A DNA stretch of 64,000 nucleotides from Halopelagius inordinatus. GTDB taxonomy: Archaea > Halobacteriota > Halobacteria > Halobacteriales > Haloferacaceae. The stretch covers positions 310,001 to 374,000 of the forward strand of contig NZ_FOOQ01000001.1 in NCBI RefSeq assembly GCF_900113245.1. The letters run 5' to 3'. The translations under genes were made by a program, and so were the position numbers. Positions 60,245-64,000 of this stretch are shown piece by piece; positions within the stretch are counted from its first letter, which is position 1, and every line of letters begins with the position of its first letter. The notes beneath the pieces are model-generated. The model was not told where the DNA came from. It worked only from the letters and a program-made list of their open reading frames with translations, and searched no databases.

Positions 60245-61120
60245 ATGCACGCAGACGCAGTCGTCCTCGACATCGACGGCGTTCTCGTAGACGTGGCGGA
60301 CTCGTACCGCCGGGCCATCGTCGAGAGCGTCGACCGCCTGCACGGGCGGACCGTAGACCGAGGCGACGTTCAGTCGTTCAAGGACGCGGGCGGGTTCAAC
60401 AACGACTGGGAACTGACGTACGCCGCCGCGTTGTACGTCCTCGCCGACGAGCGGATGTCTCTGTCTCTCTCCGCGTTCACCGACCGCATCGCCGAACGCG
60501 GCGGCGGCCTCTCGGCGGCCGAGGACGTCGTCTCGGACCACCTCTCTCCTGCGGACCGCGAGGCCGTCAGAGAGGCGTGGGACACCGACGCCCTCCGCGA
60601 GACGTTTCAGGCTCTCTACCTCGGTTCCGACCTGTTTCGAGAACTCGAAGGGCACGAACCGCCGTTCGAGGCGACCGGCTACATCAACGACGAACCGGTC
60701 ATCGTCGAACACGAGACGCTCGACCACCTCACCTCGCACTACCGCACGGGCGTCCTGACGGGCCGTCCCGTCGCGGAGGCGGACATCGCCCTCGCCCGGT
60801 CGCGGTTCTCCGTCCCGGCGAACCACCGCTTCACCATGGACGACTGGGCGGAGGGCAAACCCCACCCGCACGCTCTCACTACTCTCGCGGAACGGTTGGA
60901 GGCCGACAGCGTCGTCTTCGTCGGCGACACGTTGGACGACGTGCGCACCGCCGTCAACGCCGCCGCGGCGGACGACTCCCGGACGTACCGCGGCGTCGGC
61001 GTCCTCACCGGCGGCCTCACCGGCGAGGCGGGCAGAGACAAGTACGAGACGGCCGGTGCCGCGGCAGTCGTAGACTCCGTCAACGACCTGCCGGACCTGC
61101 TGACGCCCGCCGACGAGTAA
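60245..61120 (+). CDS. HAD-superfamily hydrolase (TIGR01548-like)
   Basis: The 291-residue protein has the HAD motif [12 protein letters not shown] with nucleophile Asp9, motif II in GVLTGRP, the Lys in [11 protein letters not shown] and motif [30 protein letters not shown] is typical of the TIGR01548 subfamily, in some genomes tied to histidine or isoprenoid genes. HisE is nearby in this window. The substrate is unknown. Confidence 0.88.
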   Translation: MHADAVVLDIDGVLVDVADSYRRAIVESVDRLHGRTVDRGDVQSFKDAGGFNNDWELTYAAALYVLADERMSLSLSAFTDRIAERGGGLSAAEDVVSDHLSPADREAVREAWDTDALRETFQALYLGSDLFRELEGHEPPFEATGYINDEPVIVEHETLDHLTSHYRTGVLTGRPVAEADIALARSRFSVPANHRFTMDDWAEGKPHPHALTTLAERLEADSVVFVGDTLDDVRTAVNAAAADDSRTYRGVGVLTGGLTGEAGRDKYETAGAAAVVDSVNDLPDLLTPADE

Positions 61121-61151
61121 GTTTACGACCGCTCCCCCGCACACGTCCGTC

Positions 61152-61529
61152 ATGGACGCGCTTCGAATCGAACGGCTCTGTTGGTCGCTCCCCCTCGGCG
61201 GCTTTCTGGCGGTGCTCGTGGCCGGTCTGGTGGTCCCCGACCCGACCGGAACGCTCTGGGTCGCGGGCGCGCTTTCGGCCTGCCTCGTCACCGTCCCGTT
61301 CTCCTTTTGGTTCCTCGCGCGGTTCGAGTCGCCGGACGCGACGGCGGGCGACCTGACCGTTCAGTGGACGGCGCTTTTCACCGTGGTCGTCTCGCTCAAC
61401 GCGCTGTTGAACGCCGTCGGCGTCGGCGGGTTCGCGAACAACCTGGTCTCTTTCGGCGGCGGGTACGCCGCGGCGAGTCGCGCCCGTCGGTGGAACCCCC
61501 TCCGACGCCGCGGGGGTGCGTCGGCGTGA
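61152..61529 (+). CDS. Membrane protein, 125 residues
   Basis: The protein starts MDALRIERLCWSLPLGGFLA. Three or four hydrophobic segments (about 11-30, 35-55 and 68-90) are followed by a basic end (RARRWNPLRRRGG). No family is recognised. Its TGA overlaps the GTG start of the next membrane-protein gene, so they are coupled. Confidence 0.7.
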   Translation: MDALRIERLCWSLPLGGFLAVLVAGLVVPDPTGTLWVAGALSACLVTVPFSFWFLARFESPDATAGDLTVQWTALFTVVVSLNALLNAVGVGGFANNLVSFGGGYAAASRARRWNPLRRRGGASA

Positions 61530-61723
61530 GAGACACGCTCTCGCACCTCGTCCGGTTCTTGGCGGTGATGCTTCTCGTGGACGCAGTCGGCCTCGGCGCG
61601 TGGGCACTGTTCCCGGCGGGGACCGCCCCGCGGACGTACGTCCTCTTCGGGACGCTTCTCGTCGCCCCCATCGTCGCCTTTCTCGTGACGTACGGTCCGG
61701 AAGTCGTCTCCGAAACGGACTGA
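61526..61723 (+). CDS. Small membrane protein, 65 residues, GTG start
   Basis: The protein reads (V/M)RDTLSHLVRFLAVMLLVDA and has two membrane helices (about 8-29 and 38-58). The GTGA overlap with the previous gene fixes the start. Together with the 125-residue protein it probably forms a small membrane complex of unknown function. Confidence 0.7.
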   Translation: MRDTLSHLVRFLAVMLLVDAVGLGAWALFPAGTAPRTYVLFGTLLVAPIVAFLVTYGPEVVSETD

Positions 61724-61785
61724 CGACACCGGCAGACGCGCCCGGTCACGCAACGCTTTACCGGGTTCCGTCCGCACCCTGACCT

Positions 61786-62454
61786 ATGCGAATCGCACTC
61801 CTCGGTGGGACGGGCGACATCGGCGAGGGACTCGCCCTCCGGTGGGCCTACCACACGGACCACGACGTCGTTATCGGCTCTCGCGACCCCGAGAGGGCGC
61901 GCGAGAAGGCCGACGAGTACGAGACGGAACTGTCGAGTCGCGGCCGCGACCGGAAGGTGAACGGCTTCGTCAACGAGATGGCGGCCGACCGGGCGAAGGT
62001 AGTCGTCCTCGCCGTGCCGCCGTACCACGTCGCGGATACCGTGGAAGCAGTCGCCGACAGTCTCGAAGACGGGGACGTACTCGTCACGCCCGCCGCGGGC
62101 GTCAAACGCGAGGACGACGGGTTCCACTACCACCCACCGGGTGCGGGCAGCGTCACGCAACTCGTCGCCGACGCCGCGCCAGACGGGGTGAGCGTCGTCG
62201 GCGCGTTCCACAACCTCGCGGCGGGACGCCTCGCGAATCTGGACGCCGAACTCGGCATCGACACGCTTCTCGTCGCGGACGACCCGGACGCAAAGGAGAC
62301 CGTCAGACTGCTCGCAGAAGAGATAGAAGGTCTCCGCGCACTCGACGCCGGCGGCATCGGAAACGCCGCCGAAGTCGAGTCCGTGACGCCCCTCCTCATC
62401 AACGTCGCACAGAACAACGACGGGATGCACGACTTGGGCGTTCGCTTCGAGTAA
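61786..62454 (+). CDS. npdG: F420-dependent NADP reductase
   Basis: The 222-residue enzyme transfers hydride between coenzyme F420 and NADP. The NADP fold GGTGDIGEG (7-15) is followed by SRDPERAREKADEY, and VVLAVPPYHVADTV and GAFHNLAAGRLANLD are family signatures. It is convergent with hisE, three bases apart. The LLM-type enzyme elsewhere in the window could use the same cofactor. Confidence 0.93.
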   Translation: MRIALLGGTGDIGEGLALRWAYHTDHDVVIGSRDPERAREKADEYETELSSRGRDRKVNGFVNEMAADRAKVVVLAVPPYHVADTVEAVADSLEDGDVLVTPAAGVKREDDGFHYHPPGAGSVTQLVADAAPDGVSVVGAFHNLAAGRLANLDAELGIDTLLVADDPDAKETVRLLAEEIEGLRALDAGGIGNAAEVESVTPLLINVAQNNDGMHDLGVRFE

Positions 62455-62457
62455 GGC

Positions 62458-62760
62458 TCAAAACCGGCTCTGCAGTTCCTCGCGCAGGTCGTCCAGCGAC
62501 GCGTCGTGCGTCGCCAACACGACCAACAGGTGATAGACCAAGTCGGCGCTCTCGTACAGCAGTTCCTCTCTGTCGTCGTCTTTCGCGGCGAGAATCGTCT
62601 CCGTCGCCTCCTCGCCGAGTTTCTCTAAGGCGTAGTTCTCGCCTTTCTCGTGGGTGAAAAGCGTCGTCGTGTACGAGTCCTCGGGCAACTCCTCTCTTCG
62701 GGACTCGATGGTCGAGAACAGTTCGTCGAGTACCTCCTCTCTGGGCGTGTCGTCGTCCAT
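62458..62760 (-). CDS. hisE: Phosphoribosyl-ATP pyrophosphatase
   Basis: The 100-residue enzyme performs the second step of histidine synthesis. The MazG-like signature is present: SYTTTLFTHEKGENYALEKLGEEATE, then KDDDREELLYESADLVYHLLV. The acidic residues bind magnesium. It is separated from other his genes, as is common in archaea. Confidence 0.95.
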   Translation of the reverse strand: MDDDTPREEVLDELFSTIESRREELPEDSYTTTLFTHEKGENYALEKLGEEATETILAAKDDDREELLYESADLVYHLLVVLATHDASLDDLREELQSRF

Positions 62761-62811
62761 ACCGGCGCGTCGGACGACGGGGGCAAAACACGCCCGGTTC
62801 TCCCGTCCGGG

Positions 62812-63420
62812 TCAGTCCGAGACTGCCCCGACTTCGACGTCGCCCTCGAAGAACACCATGTCGTGGAGTCGGCTGTCGGTCGTCAGTTCGGGGTGAAACG
62901 AGGTGCCGACGACGGGGCCTTGACGGACGGCCACCGGCTTTCCGTCCCACTCGGCGAGGACGTCGACGCCCTCGCCCACCTCGTCGATGACGGGCGCGCG
63001 GATGAAGACGGCGGGAAACGGTTCGTCCAGTCCGGTCACCGCCAACGGTGCCTCGAAACTGTCCGCCTGGCGGCCGAACGCGTTGCGGTCGACGCTCACG
63101 TCGAGAAGCGAGAGGGGGGTCACCCGGTCGTCTTTGGCGTCGCGGGAGGCGACGATGAGGCCCGCGCAGGTGGCCAACACCGGCTTGCCTCGCTCGACGT
63201 GTTCGACTATCTCCTCGTCGATTCCCTCGCGCGCCAACAGCCGAGAGATGGCGGTCGATTCTCCGCCCGGCATCAGCAACGCGTCGCAGTCGGGGACGCG
63301 TCCGGACTGGCGTATCTCGACGACTTCGACGTCCTCGCCGTGGGCGCTCGCGGCCCGGCGGATGGCGTCTGCGTGTTCGGATACGTCGCCTTGGACGGCG
63401 ACGACGCCCGCTCGTAACAT
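62812..63420 (-). CDS. pdxT: Pyridoxal 5'-phosphate synthase glutaminase subunit
   Basis: The 202-residue glutaminase feeds ammonia to PdxS. The family motif MPGGESTAISRLL, the nucleophile Cys in VLATCAGLIV and the His-Glu of GTSFHPELTTD are all present. The start MLRAGVVAVQGDVSEH at 63420 matches the family; a frame extension to 63447 does not. pdxS is not in this window. Confidence 0.95.
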   Translation of the reverse strand: MLRAGVVAVQGDVSEHADAIRRAASAHGEDVEVVEIRQSGRVPDCDALLMPGGESTAISRLLAREGIDEEIVEHVERGKPVLATCAGLIVASRDAKDDRVTPLSLLDVSVDRNAFGRQADSFEAPLAVTGLDEPFPAVFIRAPVIDEVGEGVDVLAEWDGKPVAVRQGPVVGTSFHPELTTDSRLHDMVFFEGDVEVGAVSD

Positions 63421-63481
63421 AGCCGGAAGTGAGACTCCGAGAGACAAAAAGCGTCCGTTCGCCGGTGCGTCGGCCGTCGCC

Positions 63482-63646
63482 TCAGATGGCGACGGCGTTC
63501 AGTACGAGGACGGCGACCCCGAAGAGGAGTCCGAACGCGACGATCGTCTTCGGGTCGACGCGAATCGCGTTGCGGTCCTCTGCGTCGAAATACCGAACGA
63601 GTCCCGCACTAGACATCAGTCCGCCGCTGTTCTGTCCGCTACTCAT
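63482..63646 (-). CDS. Preprotein translocase subunit Sec61beta (SecG-like)
   Basis: The 54-residue protein reads [20 protein letters not shown], then [19 protein letters not shown] and a single C-terminal membrane helix. The [15 protein letters not shown]...VDP motif is the archaeal Sec61beta signature. It is a tail-anchored subunit of the Sec translocon. It lies 61 bases upstream of pdxT on the same strand. Confidence 0.93.
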   Translation of the reverse strand: MSSGQNSGGLMSSAGLVRYFDAEDRNAIRVDPKTIVAFGLLFGVAVLVLNAVAI

Positions 63647-63750
63647 GTGCGGCCATCTGTGCCTCCCTCGCGTAAACGTTTCGACTCGGGTCCGTAACGG
63701 GGGGGTGAGAAACCCTTATGCGCGGGGACGGGCAACCACCGAAGGACACG

Positions 63751-64000
63751 ATGACCGTTCAAGTGCTCGATTTCTACGCCGACTGGTGTGGCCCGTGTAA
63801 GACCCAGGACCCGATTCTCGAGGAGATACAGGACGACTGGGGCGACCGATTCGAACTGAAGAAAGTCGACGTCGACGAGAAGCAAGATACCGCAAACGAG
63901 TATCAGGTCCGCTCGCTCCCGACGCTCATCGTCGAGAACGACGACGGCATCGTCGACCGGTTCGTCGGCGTCACCCAACGCGAGGACATCGAAGCGGCCC
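63751..64000 (+). CDS. Thioredoxin (partial, runs off the window)
   Basis: The first 83 codons are present: MTVQVLDFYADWCGPCKTQD with the active-site WCGPC (12-16) and the cis-proline in VRSLPTLIVEN. The C-terminal helix continues beyond the window. It is a cytoplasmic disulfide reductase. It is divergent from the Sec61beta gene. Confidence 0.93.
   Translation, partial: MTVQVLDFYADWCGPCKTQDPILEEIQDDWGDRFELKKVDVDEKQDTANEYQVRSLPTLIVENDDGIVDRFVGVTQREDIEAA

Overview
The window is chromosomal DNA of a haloarchaeon, most likely of the Haloferacales (Haloferax/Halogeometricum-like). The proteins are strongly acidic, the DNA is GC-rich, many genes start directly about 27 bases after a TATA-like box (leaderless mRNAs), and the gene set is archaeal: EF-1alpha next to S10, SepF, ABCE1, archaemetzincin, Sec61beta, FAU-1 and geranylgeranyl reductase. 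The genus is an inference from gene content only.

Layout. Positions 1-3443 hold a threonine-branch operon (ACT-domain protein and homoserine dehydrogenase, preceded by a threonine-rich mini-ORF and a strong hairpin) and the EF-1alpha/S10 pair. A tRNA-Ala(CGC) at 3673-3744 is the integration site of a 10.8-kb, comparatively AT-rich island (3714-14563). A 32-bp direct repeat of the tRNA 3' end bounds the island. It carries two inward-facing tyrosine integrases, a remnant of a third, a large single-chain Type IIG-like restriction-modification protein, a membrane protein plus membrane metallopeptidase pair, small orphan genes and long non-coding stretches with a dispersed degenerate repeat. Positions 14714-64000 are ordinary core chromosome.

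Core region by theme. RNA metabolism and translation: a short RNase R-like enzyme, a PUA protein, FAU-1 with a partner gene, a PIN-ATPase-KH protein with RNase HI, an EMC6-like/ABCE1 pair, and RtcA. DNA repair: UvrA and a UvrD-like helicase. Metabolism: YgfZ, GGR, SDR, ROK sugar kinase, riboflavin synthase, F420-dependent NADP reductase, HisE and PdxT. Envelope and proteolysis: a secreted beta-helix protein, an LVIVD-repeat protein with Tat and PGF-CTERM-like signals, PrsW, M24, M32 and M20 peptidases, archaemetzincin and Sec61beta. Signalling and stress: a chemoreceptor without an external sensor domain, two UspA proteins and winged-helix proteins. Several small CxxC zinc-ribbon proteins are scattered through it.

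The observations most worth a second look are: (i) three tandem copies of the C-terminal coding tail of the ROK kinase, each keeping its own stop codon and differing from copy 1 only at third codon positions, with the extra copies reachable by readthrough of the first stop or by +1 frameshifting; (ii) a Thr-rich leader ORF and hairpin before the homoserine dehydrogenase operon; (iii) the composite island with its intergenic repeat, integrase debris and promoter palindromes; (iv) a 68-residue protein with no acidic residue.
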